Source of the DNA: a virus
IMG/VR virus record: IMGVR_UViG_3300043464_000353
Span: 1 to 31,489 of that record
Reading direction: 5' to 3' (one strand)
DNA length: 31,489 bases
Part shown: in pieces, positions 1 through 6,567 of the stretch
How positions within the stretch are numbered: the stretch's first letter is position 1
Layout: the number at the start of each line of letters is the position of its first letter
Program-made: the position numbers and the translations under genes
Notes under the pieces: model-generated
What the model was told of the DNA's origin: nothing
Database searches by the model: none
What the model saw: the letters and a program-made list of their open reading frames with translations, nothing else

Positions 1-127
1 ACTTACCTTTCCGACCACGCTCGTAAGCAGCCGTGAACAATAGAACTGACAGGCCGACAAAAATCAGCCCTAATGGAATTGCTATCAAGAATAGTCCATA
101 AGCGATGAGCAGGATTGAGAAAACTTC
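1..127. repeat. Terminal direct repeat, left copy (assembly overlap of a circular genome)
   Basis: These 127 bases are identical to the last 127 bases of the window. A repeat of exactly 127 bases is what a de Bruijn assembler with k=127 leaves at the ends of a circular contig, so I read it as an assembly overlap rather than a biological terminal repeat. A small gene reads continuously across the joint, which supports circularity or circular permutation. Confidence 0.95.
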
Positions 128-145
128 TAGCAGGAAAATAAGCAT
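1..145 (-). CDS. Small membrane protein between terminase and portal (48 aa, crosses the circle junction)
   Basis: The gene starts at the ATG at 145, five bases below the terminase stop, and reads off the left end of the window. Across the circular joint it continues to a TGA at 31363-31361, giving 48 residues. Nearly all of it is hydrophobic (residues 1-40), with one or two membrane-spanning segments, and it ends in a basic tail YERGRKGK. The stop overlaps the portal ATG as TGATG, so it is translationally coupled to the portal. I do not recognise a family. Small membrane proteins between terminase and portal are uncommon, and a role in membrane-associated assembly would be a guess. The coding call is fairly sure because the frame is open across the junction and coupled at its 3' end. 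Confidence 0.75.
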   Translation of the reverse strand, partial: MLIFLLEVFSILLIAYGLFLIAIPLGLIFVGLSVLLFTAAYERGRKGK

Positions 146-149
146 GGCT

Positions 150-1616
150 CTAGACTACAAAGAACCCAGGCACAGGTGCTACCTCTTCACGTCGAGTCGC
201 ACGATCCACAGCCATTGACAACGCAATCGCAGCGTCAATCTTGCGACGAGACTTACCCTTAGACAAACGAAGTCCAGCATCGGTTTGACGTGGCACAGCA
301 GACAACACCTGATCGGTGAACATCGGATCGCCATCATGAGCCAACTGCTGATTCACAATGCACTCATATAGCGTTCCGATAGCAGGCACCATACGTTGAC
401 CAGACTGCGGGAACTCAACCATCGGCAACCCGTCATCAGCCAAAGCCTCAGCTGAACGCTGGAAGAACGCTGGGTCATACGCAAACTCACGCACATTGAA
501 CTCACGATGCAAGCCACGCAGATATTGCTCGACAGCTGCGATGTCAGTCATCGCCCCATCAGGAATCCAAATCTTGGCTCGCACCACCAGACGATGACCT
601 TGAGGTTGACACAACACCACAGCAATCGAGTCATGCTTCAACGCCATGTCAATCCCCACAAACATCGGCAAGTCGGGATCAACCTGCAGTTCTGATTGGC
701 ATTGTTCCCACCCACCCGCAGGAAGCCAAGGTGAGTCTTCCTGTCTGACCCATTGATTCAACCGGTATCTGCGGAACGGAATCTCAGCCGTCTGGTTCAT
801 GCTGACTTCCATGTCTTCCATGTCGAGCAAACCTTCAGCCAAGTTTGGGTTAGCCAAAGCCCAAGCATCTCGGTCATGAACAGCACATCCTTCCGGTGCT
901 TCCCACCACCAAAACCCAAACCGCTCATCGTCACGCTCACCCGAAATAACCTGCTTGCCGTAGTTATACAACCGTCCACAGATCGTGTCCAAGTCAAACC
1001 CTGCTGTTGTGATGGCAACAATCATCGGGTCTTTACGCGCACCCGAACCCAACGTCAACGCATCCCACAGCTCCGAATCGCGCTGAACATGCAACTCGTC
1101 AAACACCACGCACGATGGGTTGAGACCTTGTTGAAGTTTCGCATCACTAGACAGCACTCGATAGATCGCACCCGTAGACGGAACCTCAATCACATCTCGG
1201 TACACCTTGCATACACCTGACAACGCTGGCGACTGAACAATCTGCCACTTCGCCTCATTGAACACAACTCTTGCTTGCTGTCGGTCACCTGCTGCCGAAT
1301 ACACCTCGGCACCTGGCTCACCCTCGATGAGTTGATAAAGAGCTACCAAGGAACCTAGAAGGCTCTTACCATTCTTCCTGCTGAGGCCTACTAGTGAACG
1401 TCGATAACGAAGGAGACCGTCAGCACGACGCTCAAAAAGATCATCCAATAAATCAGACTGCCAGCCAGTAAGCACCAATGGTTCACCCGCACGAACACCC
1501 TTCGACACATGGAGAAAAGTTCTCGCAAAATCGGTGACAAGCCCACCATCAGACCTCGGATACAACCTCGGTGTCGACCACGTTGGCTTTGCGCTTCCTG
1601 AACTGGTCAAGCTCAT
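150..1616 (-). CDS. terL: Terminase large subunit (ATPase and nuclease)
   Basis: This is the DNA packaging motor, which cuts concatemers and pumps DNA into the prohead through the portal. The 488-aa reading has the N-terminal ATPase with a Walker A-like motif SRKNGKS (about residues 79-85) and Walker B VVFDE (170-174). The C-terminal RNase H-like nuclease has acidic residues in GIDMALKHDS (D323), FAYDP (D381) and KIDAAIAL (D461). Length is normal for the family. I chose the ATG at 1616, which overlaps the end of terS by 68 bases; the frame is open further upstream to 1673, but that stretch lies inside terS and looks like shadow sequence. It lies directly downstream of the small subunit and upstream of the small membrane protein and portal. 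Confidence 0.96.
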   Translation of the reverse strand: MSLTSSGSAKPTWSTPRLYPRSDGGLVTDFARTFLHVSKGVRAGEPLVLTGWQSDLLDDLFERRADGLLRYRRSLVGLSRKNGKSLLGSLVALYQLIEGEPGAEVYSAAGDRQQARVVFNEAKWQIVQSPALSGVCKVYRDVIEVPSTGAIYRVLSSDAKLQQGLNPSCVVFDELHVQRDSELWDALTLGSGARKDPMIVAITTAGFDLDTICGRLYNYGKQVISGERDDERFGFWWWEAPEGCAVHDRDAWALANPNLAEGLLDMEDMEVSMNQTAEIPFRRYRLNQWVRQEDSPWLPAGGWEQCQSELQVDPDLPMFVGIDMALKHDSIAVVLCQPQGHRLVVRAKIWIPDGAMTDIAAVEQYLRGLHREFNVREFAYDPAFFQRSAEALADDGLPMVEFPQSGQRMVPAIGTLYECIVNQQLAHDGDPMFTDQVLSAVPRQTDAGLRLSKGKSRRKIDAAIALSMAVDRATRREEVAPVPGFFVV

Positions 1617-2091
1617 TCGCAACCCGAATCTCTGCCAAGCCCAACCTGGCTCTGTCGCTTGGTGTGAAACCAAGCAAACTCATCCACGCTGTGTTCTGCG
1701 CATCCATCTGATCTATCTGCTTGACCGCTGGATGGGTCACGATCTGACCGTTCGGACTGGTATACCAACGACGCTCGACATCCGACCCCAACCAAATCTC
1801 CAGCTCTGCGATCTTGTCGAAGTTTGAACACAACCTGGTCATGAGCGGAGTGTCGTGCAACTCGCTCAGGTGTCTCCGACCAGCCGTCCAATAAATCCCC
1901 CAATACGCCGAACCAACCTGACCCAAAGTTTTCGGCGGTTCCGGTATCGCACCCAAATCCACCAACGCCAACGCAGACTCCGGCATCGGCTGAGCTGCCA
2001 AACCATTCCGAACCCGTGCGCCTCTCGCACGTTTGCGCTCCAACGGTTCGGCCTTGTTCCCTCGTCCAACTCCAGTCGACACTTTCGGCAT
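1549..2091 (-). CDS. terS: Terminase small subunit, P27-like
   Basis: This 180-aa protein is the DNA-recognition partner of the large terminase. It has the pattern of the P27 small-subunit family: a basic N-terminus (residues 13-30), a central helical region, and a C-terminal segment with HPAVKQIDQ followed by LGFTPSDRARLGL. That last motif is the usual family signature. Position immediately upstream of terL, with overlap, agrees. The start is the ATG at 2091; no good Shine-Dalgarno sequence is visible in front of it. Confidence 0.9.
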   Translation of the reverse strand: MPKVSTGVGRGNKAEPLERKRARGARVRNGLAAQPMPESALALVDLGAIPEPPKTLGQVGSAYWGIYWTAGRRHLSELHDTPLMTRLCSNFDKIAELEIWLGSDVERRWYTSPNGQIVTHPAVKQIDQMDAQNTAWMSLLGFTPSDRARLGLAEIRVANELDQFRKRKANVVDTEVVSEV

Positions 2092-2208
2092 GACCCAAGT
2101 GTAGGCGGTAGGGGACTACAGACCACACGATTCTTGCGCACGGCACAGGTAGTTTCGTCGTCAAGCGTTTTGAGTTTGACCCCACCCCCCAGACTGCCGG
2201 TGGGGGGG
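2092..2208 (-). other. Gap between HNH and terS with GC-rich imperfect hairpin (possible cos or terminator)
   Basis: This 117-base gap holds no gene. At 2178-2210 there is a GC-rich imperfect inverted repeat, with GACCCC facing GGGGTC and runs of six and seven G/C inside it. No T-rich tail follows on the minus strand, so it is not a standard intrinsic terminator. A TTGACG hexamer lies at 2159-2164 but I see no matching -10 box. The position, between a packaging-type HNH gene and terS, is where a cohesive-end site would be expected. Confidence 0.4.
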
Positions 2209-2511
2209 TCATGCCTTGCCTCGGTTGCCTCGACTGGCGTTGCATGACCTGTGCGCACCCCGAAGCTCTGAGTTCACGTCACCTGGCACAACATGGTCTG
2301 CTTGCCAAGGGTCTTCAGGGTTGGAGCCTTTGCCACAAAGCCAACAGAGGAGCGTGGTGTCCCGTACTCGCTTCGCACGTGAGGCGTAGTCACCTTGGTA
2401 GTGAACTCGCTTCTTGTTCCTGTTGTGGTTCCATGCCTGCTGGCATGTGTCGCAGCGTTGGATGTTTGTTGTGAGTCGTCTGCACACTAAGCAGGGGCGT
2501 TGGATGGGCAT
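2209..2511 (-). CDS. HNH endonuclease (packaging-associated type)
   Basis: This 100-aa protein has cysteine pairs C7/C10, C20/C23 and C56/C59, followed by the HNH signature ADHVVPG (D72, H73) and AHRSCN (H87, C90, N91). HNH proteins encoded next to terminase genes are known to assist large-terminase cleavage in many cos phages, which would be the role here; a free-standing homing endonuclease is the alternative. The start is the ATG at 2511, two bases after the TAA of the primase-helicase gene. The frame is open further upstream, but that part overlaps the primase and has no HNH features. Confidence 0.88.
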   Translation of the reverse strand: MPIQRPCLVCRRLTTNIQRCDTCQQAWNHNRNKKRVHYQGDYASRAKRVRDTTLLCWLCGKGSNPEDPWQADHVVPGDVNSELRGAHRSCNASRGNRGKA

Positions 2512-2513
2512 GG

Positions 2514-4517
2514 TTACCAGAGTTCCGATTCGAGGTTGATGTTGTCTTGATTGTCTAAGGCTGAGGTGGGCTGGGGCAGGGACGGAACCCCACCGTACCT
2601 TACGGTACGGGGGGTGGTTCCCTTGTCCGTGTTGAGTTCTGTAAAGTGGTTCCCAAGGGTGGTTCCCGTGTCTAGGGGGTCTGGTCGTGGTTGTTGGCGA
2701 CATTGGATGGCTCGTCCGAGTACTGATTTGCGGGCGAGTGTGAGGCCTCGTTCTTTGGCGATGCGTTGGGTTTCGTTGACTCCTGCGTCTTTGGGTATGC
2801 CTAGTTCGTCTAGGCGTTTGGCTAACGCTATTTCGGCTGGTGTCCAGCCTCGTTGTTCTTTGGTGCGGAGTCTGATGGTGATGATGTCGTCTAGGTCTTC
2901 TACGATGAGTGACACGGTTTCTGGTACCCAGCTGATGCGTGTGTGGGTTCGTTTGAGGGTTAGACCATCGTCTGACTTGTCGAGTCGGTACACGATGTCC
3001 ACGTCATCGTTCTTGGCTGATGAGCCTCGCTGTCCTTGTTTCTTGCCTCCGTCTTTGCCTGCGTGGTCTGTGCGTATGCAGGAGATGTTGGCTCTTTTAA
3101 GGGCGAGTCCAGTCGTCCTGGCGAACTCGCGATAACTATCAGCAGAGTTCTCTTCACCATCAATGGCGCGTCCTGTGGTGTCAATCACTACGACTTCAGC
3201 CTTGGTCAGCTCTACGAGTTTCATGATGGCTGAGGCACCTTCGGTGGTGTTGAGTGGTGGGAGGTTGGGAATAAGGGCGTAATGCAAATGCGATAGGTCG
3301 TCGTCTTCTGTGTAGCCGAATTGTTCTAGGCGTTCGTAGAGGTCTGACTCGATCATCTCGTAATCCAAATACAGACAATGGATGGGTGGTTGGGCTGGTT
3401 GTCCGAGGATGGGTTTGCCGGAGGCGAGTGCTGCGACGACGTTGAGTGTGAGCCAGGACTTTCCTGTCTTTGCTCCAGCGAATAGGGCTGTCTGTCTACC
3501 TTTGGCGATGAGTGGTTTGGCTAACCATTCTTCGGTTGCGTGTTCGAGTGACCAGAAGGTTTTCCAATCCACAAGCATCGAAAGCATTTCGTCTGGTGTG
3601 GGGATTGGTGTGGTTGGCTCGGGTTTGCCTTCATTGGTGGCTAGGAAGGCTTGTGAGGCTTGTTTCCAGTCTCCACCATGTTTGGACGCTGCATAGTATC
3701 CGAAGCGGTTGTAGCCACCTTCAGGGAGCCAAGGGATGCTGGAGGTGAAGACGATGAGTGCGTCGTTGCCGTTGTGACCAATGGTGGCTGATGTGCCGTC
3801 TCGTGGGTCTTTGCCTGGTCGAACCCAATGCTGTTCACCATGACGGTCAGTCTTAGCCAATGTCCAGCCGTCAGGGATGAGTAGTTCTTCCCATGTGGTG
3901 CGGGCGCAGTAGCGGGCTGAGGGCGTGTTGGGGTCGGTGAGGAAGTTGTCCGGTTGACCTACAGGTTTGACCATCTCTGGTTGTTTGGTGAGTAGCTTCA
4001 CTAACCAGTCTGGGGCTTTGGCTGGTTTGCGTTCGTGTGGGCTGAGGCCATGTTCCCATTGATAGGCACGACCGTTCGGATGAATCGTTGGGCTTGCGAG
4101 AACCTGCCCTCCACTTCCTCGGATGTCGAGACCTACTCCAAGCCTTGAGCCTGCGTCGTTGCGTATGTCTTCATCACAGTAGAAGTACAGGTGTTGTCCA
4201 CCTGTGCCGGTGATGGCGGTGACGGTCTCTGGTAGTTGACCGTACTTTTCTTGCAGGTCATGCAACGTGTCGGAACCTTTGTATTCTTCTCTATCGTCCA
4301 CGTCGAGTACGAAGATGCGTCCGTGTTTCGTTTGCCCTGTGGCAATACCGATCCCATAACCTGAGTATTGGCTAGTCCACCAGTCGTTGACGACGTGGAT
4401 ATCGTTGGATGCTTTGTCTTGCCATGCTTGCATCGGTGGATACTTTTGCCCAGGCTTGATAGGGATAACCCTTATACCAAGTTCAGCGAGCCTGATGGCT
4501 TCTTCACGCATCGTCAC
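2514..4517 (-). CDS. Primase-polymerase / RepA-like helicase fusion
   Basis: This 667-aa replication protein combines priming and unwinding. Residues about 1-180 are a bifunctional primase/polymerase domain of the archaeo-eukaryotic primase type: LDVDD (D72, D74), TGGQHLYF (H109), and the signature LDIRGSGGQVLASPTIHPNG (from L130). A middle segment (about 205-290) with TSATIGHNGNDALIVF is often seen in phage primase-helicases. Residues about 335-520 are a RepA/RecA-like ATPase with Walker A GAKTGKS (348-354), Walker B VVVID (442-446) and RTDHAGK (482-488). The GTG at 4517 overlaps the stop of the HTH gene; an ATG two codons downstream (4511) is equally possible. No separate DNA polymerase is visible, so host polymerase or the prim-pol itself must extend DNA. 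Confidence 0.93.
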   Translation of the reverse strand: MTMREEAIRLAELGIRVIPIKPGQKYPPMQAWQDKASNDIHVVNDWWTSQYSGYGIGIATGQTKHGRIFVLDVDDREEYKGSDTLHDLQEKYGQLPETVTAITGTGGQHLYFYCDEDIRNDAGSRLGVGLDIRGSGGQVLASPTIHPNGRAYQWEHGLSPHERKPAKAPDWLVKLLTKQPEMVKPVGQPDNFLTDPNTPSARYCARTTWEELLIPDGWTLAKTDRHGEQHWVRPGKDPRDGTSATIGHNGNDALIVFTSSIPWLPEGGYNRFGYYAASKHGGDWKQASQAFLATNEGKPEPTTPIPTPDEMLSMLVDWKTFWSLEHATEEWLAKPLIAKGRQTALFAGAKTGKSWLTLNVVAALASGKPILGQPAQPPIHCLYLDYEMIESDLYERLEQFGYTEDDDLSHLHYALIPNLPPLNTTEGASAIMKLVELTKAEVVVIDTTGRAIDGEENSADSYREFARTTGLALKRANISCIRTDHAGKDGGKKQGQRGSSAKNDDVDIVYRLDKSDDGLTLKRTHTRISWVPETVSLIVEDLDDIITIRLRTKEQRGWTPAEIALAKRLDELGIPKDAGVNETQRIAKERGLTLARKSVLGRAIQCRQQPRPDPLDTGTTLGNHFTELNTDKGTTPRTVRYGGVPSLPQPTSALDNQDNINLESELW
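2584..2667. repeat. Repeat cluster in the 3' end of the primase-helicase gene (candidate origin)
   Basis: On the plus strand GTGGTTCCC occurs exactly three times, at 2614-2622, 2646-2654 and 2659-2667. A related inverted copy, GGAACCCCAC, lies at 2584-2593. Between the inverted copy and the first direct copy is a perfect 7-bp stem CCGTACC/GGTACGG with loop TTAC (2594-2611). Clustered direct repeats with a hairpin inside a replication gene resemble phage and plasmid origins. The region is also coding, so part of the repetition could come from the encoded GTT/GNH residues. Confidence 0.45.
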
Positions 4518-4762
4518 GATGCCAACTCCACTTCATCAAACCAGTTAGACCAAATCTCTGAAGGATGTTTACCAAGTAGGCAAGCATATTTATCTGCTCG
4601 CCATTGGTCTAGGTAGGTGTTGCCTTCACGCCATGTTTGGATTGCAGCTCTACCAACTCCGAGTCGTTCACCGATTGTTGATGCCCACATATTGTCTGGG
4701 AACTCTTTGAGTAAGGCTGAGGCGGGATAGTTGTAACCCTTGTTGACTCGTTTGTGTTTCAT
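4514..4762 (-). CDS. Small helix-turn-helix DNA-binding protein
   Basis: This 82-aa protein is basic at its N-terminus, and its centre, WASTIGERLGVGRAAIQTWR (residues 26-45), reads as a helix-turn-helix. The remainder, with LLGKHPSEIWSNWF, resembles the end of XRE-like or excisionase-like phage regulators. A strong Shine-Dalgarno (GGAGGG) precedes the ATG at 4762. Its stop overlaps the GTG of the primase-helicase gene, so it may regulate or assist replication. It is too short and isolated to call a lysogeny repressor. Confidence 0.72.
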   Translation of the reverse strand: MKHKRVNKGYNYPASALLKEFPDNMWASTIGERLGVGRAAIQTWREGNTYLDQWRADKYACLLGKHPSEIWSNWFDEVELAS

Positions 4763-4797
4763 ATCCCTCCAAGGATTAAGTGTTGCGAGTGTAGTTC

Positions 4798-5088
4798 TTA
4801 TTCGTCTTCGTCTTCGTCATAGCGATTATTGAACGACCTGGCGATCCGATACTTCTCTGCTGCGCTCGCTGATTCGAGTAGGCCGAGGCTGGTTGAGGCC
4901 GTTTGGTTTCGGAGGGTGGTCACCCAGAATGATTGGTCGCCGTTGATGCGCTCAATGTTGGCGATGACGACATAGCCGGTGCAGAGTCCTTCAGCTGATG
5001 CTTCTATGAACTCTGCGATTGGGTCTTCATAGTCATTCTTCAAAGTCGTCTGGCTTGTCTCCGCATAACGGTTTGGACGGTAGCGCAC
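4798..5088 (-). CDS. Conserved-looking acidic small protein, unknown function (about 96 aa)
   Basis: The core of this protein has alternating beta-like and helical segments (GYVVIANIERI, SFWVTTLR, SLGLLESASAA) and ends in a strongly acidic tail, YDEDEDE. It looks like the small single-domain proteins seen in many actinophage early regions, but I cannot name the family. The start is uncertain. The only upstream choice is the GTG at 5088, without a Shine-Dalgarno and inside another small frame; a TTG at 5043, closer to the end of that frame, is possible and would remove 15 residues. Confidence 0.6.
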   Translation of the reverse strand: MRYRPNRYAETSQTTLKNDYEDPIAEFIEASAEGLCTGYVVIANIERINGDQSFWVTTLRNQTASTSLGLLESASAAEKYRIARSFNNRYDEDEDE

Positions 5089-5125
5089 GTTTGGGGATGC
5101 AGTTGCAGATACGGGCTTGGGTCAT
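5033..5125 (-). CDS. Tiny ORF (30 aa), possible coupled gene
   Basis: An ATG at 5125 overlaps the stop of the upstream gene as ATGA and opens a 30-codon frame with three cysteines (CNC and C). Most of it overlaps the 96-aa gene in another frame. The coupling is the same arrangement used by real genes nearby, but the length is too short to be confident. It may instead be a leader that carries ribosomes to the next gene. Confidence 0.3.
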   Translation of the reverse strand: MTQARICNCIPKRALPSKPLCGDKPDDFEE

Positions 5126-5292
5126 GATTGCTCGAAGACTGTGTAATCGGCATGGCTCATCTTGAGCATTCTTCCGTCCGGTTGGATGGCGATCCATGTT
5201 GGGGCATCAGGGTCGCAGAGGCAGCCTTGAAGGATTTGTGTGTCGTGTCTGACCATCGAGCCACACTTGTTGCATTGGACTCGGTAGATCAT
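5122..5292 (-). CDS. Small zinc-ribbon-like protein (56 aa)
   Basis: The sequence begins MIYRVQCNKCGS, has a CxxC at residues 7-10, and a second cysteine pair, GCLCDPD, about 15 residues later; two CxxC-type pairs suggest a small zinc-binding knuckle. It is followed by a short domain containing WIAIQPDGRMLKM. The ATG at 5292 overlaps the stop of the tiny membrane gene upstream as ATGA, which favours it over an in-frame TTG at 5304. No function can be given. Confidence 0.68.
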   Translation of the reverse strand: MIYRVQCNKCGSMVRHDTQILQGCLCDPDAPTWIAIQPDGRMLKMSHADYTVFEQS

Positions 5293-5351
5293 CGGGTCAA
5301 CCAATAGAAGAACGCTGACAGAATGACGATGAGTGCGATGAATGCTTCCAT
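5289..5351 (-). CDS. Very small membrane peptide (20 aa)
   Basis: A 20-codon frame encodes MEAFIALIVILSAFFYWLTR, a single hydrophobic helix with a basic end. Its ATG overlaps the upstream stop as TAATG, and its TGA overlaps the downstream ATG as ATGA. Being fitted exactly between two genes at both ends is good evidence that it is translated, despite its size. Such single-helix peptides in phage early regions can act on host membrane proteins, but nothing here shows a target. Confidence 0.6.
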   Translation of the reverse strand: MEAFIALIVILSAFFYWLTR

Positions 5352-5497
5352 TATTTGTCTAACTCCTCTTTGAGTGCGTCTAGTTCGTTGCGTAATGATT
5401 CAATAAGCTGGTTGGCTTCGTTGAGCATATGCACAAGTTCGTTGCGTTCATAACCCAACATGAACAGGTCGAGGGCTAGTTCGTTGTCTTTGCTCAT
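5351..5497 (-). CDS. Small coiled-coil protein (48 aa)
   Basis: The protein MSKDNELALDLF... is acidic and mostly helical, with heptad-like spacing from residue 18 to the end (LVHMLNEANQLIESL then ELDALKEELDK). The ATG at 5497 overlaps the upstream stop as ATGA, so I prefer it to the longer in-frame start at 5539, which would lie inside the upstream gene. Function unknown. Two other small coiled-coil proteins lie close by (5959-6129 and 6135-6344). Confidence 0.68.
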   Translation of the reverse strand: MSKDNELALDLFMLGYERNELVHMLNEANQLIESLRNELDALKEELDK

Positions 5498-5733
5498 CGT
5501 CGTTCCAGTTTGATTGGTGACGACCATCGAGCGTCCCATGCACTACCTGGCTTGGTTGCGATGGTGACGGTACCGTCTTCGTCAAGGCTGACGAGCAGGT
5601 AGAGGCCGTTTGTGTCTTTGGCGGTCATGATGTCGTGGTTGGCGATGTGTGCCACCCAGTTCGCTGACTGGTCACGATGAGCCAAGACTGAGATGGTGTG
5701 TGGTGCGTCTGGGAAGTTTTCTGTTTGGTTCAT
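5494..5733 (-). CDS. Hypothetical protein (79 aa)
   Basis: This small soluble protein has the segments TISVLAHRDQSANWVAHI and GLYLLVSLDEDGTVTIATK, which read as beta strands, so a small beta-sandwich or OB-like fold is plausible. The ATG at 5733 overlaps the upstream stop as ATGA, and the stop overlaps the next ATG in the same way. I do not recognise the family. Confidence 0.72.
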   Translation of the reverse strand: MNQTENFPDAPHTISVLAHRDQSANWVAHIANHDIMTAKDTNGLYLLVSLDEDGTVTIATKPGSAWDARWSSPIKLERR

Positions 5734-5969
5734 GGGTTTACCTCGTTTGGGTTGATGTCTGTCCAGCTGCCGTTGATGTTGGTGAAGCAGAGGGATTCGG
5801 TTAGGCCGTAGGTGATGAAGGTGGTTTGTTGTCCGGTGATGTCTGCAAACTTGGTGCAGGCTTCACGTTTGGCGTTGACTGCTGCCAAGCTAATTAGGTA
5901 CAGGGCGCACACCATGAGAAGTGTGGTTGCGACTACACCGAGAATGAAGTTCTTGACGCTATCTGTCAC
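5730..5969 (-). CDS. Single-pass membrane protein (79 aa)
   Basis: A short polar start is followed by one strong membrane helix (about residues 7-32, NFILGVVATTLLMVCALYLI) and a roughly 45-residue outer or inner domain containing two cysteines. The start is chosen as the GTG at 5969, which overlaps the end of the upstream coiled-coil gene (stop at 5959); a TTG at 5993 lies deeper in that gene. It could be an inner-membrane exclusion or host-takeover protein, but there is no direct evidence. Confidence 0.68.
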   Translation of the reverse strand: MTDSVKNFILGVVATTLLMVCALYLISLAAVNAKREACTKFADITGQQTTFITYGLTESLCFTNINGSWTDINPNEVNP

Positions 5970-6129
5970 GGAGTGATTCCCGCAGTTCTTCAATGGTGTT
6001 GGTCAATTCATAAACTTCAGACTTTAGGTCTTCGATGCGTCGCATCGCTGAACTAAGTGCGATGTCTTTGATACCGACCTGAACCTCTAGGTCTTTGATA
6101 ATGCCAGCAACCTTGTCTGAGAGAATCAT
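5959..6129 (-). CDS. Small coiled-coil protein (56 aa)
   Basis: An open frame from the ATG at 6129 to the TAG at 5961-5959 encodes a charged, fully helical protein, beginning MILSDKVAG and ending NTIEELRESLRDR. The heptad pattern runs through most of its length. It begins five bases after the stop of the upstream coiled-coil gene and fills an otherwise empty 140-base gap. Function unknown; pairing with the neighbouring coiled-coil proteins is possible. Confidence 0.68.
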   Translation of the reverse strand: MILSDKVAGIIKDLEVQVGIKDIALSSAMRRIEDLKSEVYELTNTIEELRESLRDR

Positions 6130-6134
6130 CGGGT

Positions 6135-6344
6135 TCACAGTTCGGCACCTTGGGCTAGAAAGATGCGTAAACGTGTGATGTCTGAGTTGGCTTGGGTGAG
6201 TGTTGTCCGGCAGGCTTCAAGTTCACGGAACAGGGAGTCTGCTGTGTCTTTGTAGTTGTCACGTTCCTCGATAACCCGTGCAAGGGCGTTCTGTAGGTCG
6301 TTGACTCGCAGCTCTAACTCTGCGAATTGGATACTGTCAATCAT
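6135..6344 (-). CDS. Small coiled-coil protein (69 aa)
   Basis: The protein is predicted to be one long helix with a regular heptad pattern (LELRVNDLQNALARVIEE, then DSLFRELEACRTTL). A strong AGGAGG Shine-Dalgarno lies within the end of the upstream gene, and the ATG at 6344 overlaps that gene's stop as ATGA. It belongs to the run of tiny genes between the SSB-like gene and the HTH gene. No family assignment. Confidence 0.74.
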   Translation of the reverse strand: MIDSIQFAELELRVNDLQNALARVIEERDNYKDTADSLFRELEACRTTLTQANSDITRLRIFLAQGAEL

Positions 6345-6472
6345 TTTTTTTGCCTCCTAGCAATTTCAATTTTAAGTGCTTCAATGGTTTTGAAGAGTCG
6401 TTCTTGGTCGCCTTGACCGACGAAACTTTTCTCAAGAAACGCTATTGCGTTCTTTAGGTCTTGGATGGTCAT
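6341..6472 (-). CDS. Small helical protein (43 aa)
   Basis: An open frame from the ATG at 6472 encodes 43 residues beginning MTIQDLKNAIAFLEKSF and ending in a basic stretch IARRQKK. A good Shine-Dalgarno (AGGAG) lies eight bases upstream, and the TGA overlaps the next gene's ATG. It is the first gene after the structured intergenic element at 6495-6553, so that element may control it. Function unknown. Confidence 0.7.
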   Translation of the reverse strand: MTIQDLKNAIAFLEKSFVGQGDQERLFKTIEALKIEIARRQKK

Positions 6473-6567
6473 GTTGTCTCCTGGCTAAATAAGTGCGACA
6501 GGTTGAGTACCGCAGGGGGCGAATGGGGGTTCGCTCGATACCCAACCTGTCACGATTTATTGTGGGT
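6473..6567 (-). promoter_or_regulatory. Structured intergenic element with nested hairpin
   Basis: This 95-base gap carries a long inverted repeat: 6497-6509 (GACAGGTTGAGTA) pairs with 6539-6551 (TACCCAACCTGTC), matching at 12 of 13 positions. Nested inside is a second stem, GCGAA (6519-6523) with TTCGC (6530-6534), around a loop TGGGGG. On the transcribed minus strand it lies between the SSB-like stop and the Shine-Dalgarno of the 43-aa gene, followed by CTTATTT. It could be a processing site, an attenuator, a weak terminator or a protein-binding RNA. It has no anticodon arm, so it is not a tRNA. Confidence 0.7.

Noticed and set aside
1-127. Biological direct terminal repeat of the phage chromosome
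   Set aside because: The length is exactly 127, a standard assembler k-mer, and a gene reads through it. True terminal repeats normally collapse into one internal copy in assemblies.
753-1220. Plus-strand open frame of 155 codons
   Set aside because: It lies entirely opposite the terminase gene and its translation is rich in His, Arg, Thr and Gln without motifs. All supported genes are on the minus strand.
2178-2210. Standard intrinsic terminator after the HNH gene
   Set aside because: The stem is imperfect and the following minus-strand bases (AAACTCAAAACG) are not T-rich.
4514-4762. Lysogeny repressor
   Set aside because: The HTH protein is only 82 aa, there is no integrase, no divergent promoter region and no attachment-like repeat. 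All genes run in one direction.
6495-6554. tRNA-like fold in the gap before the tiny genes
   Set aside because: The GGTTCGC-like segment and long stem recall a T arm, but there is no anticodon arm, the length is about 60 bases and no CCA-type end or D arm fits.
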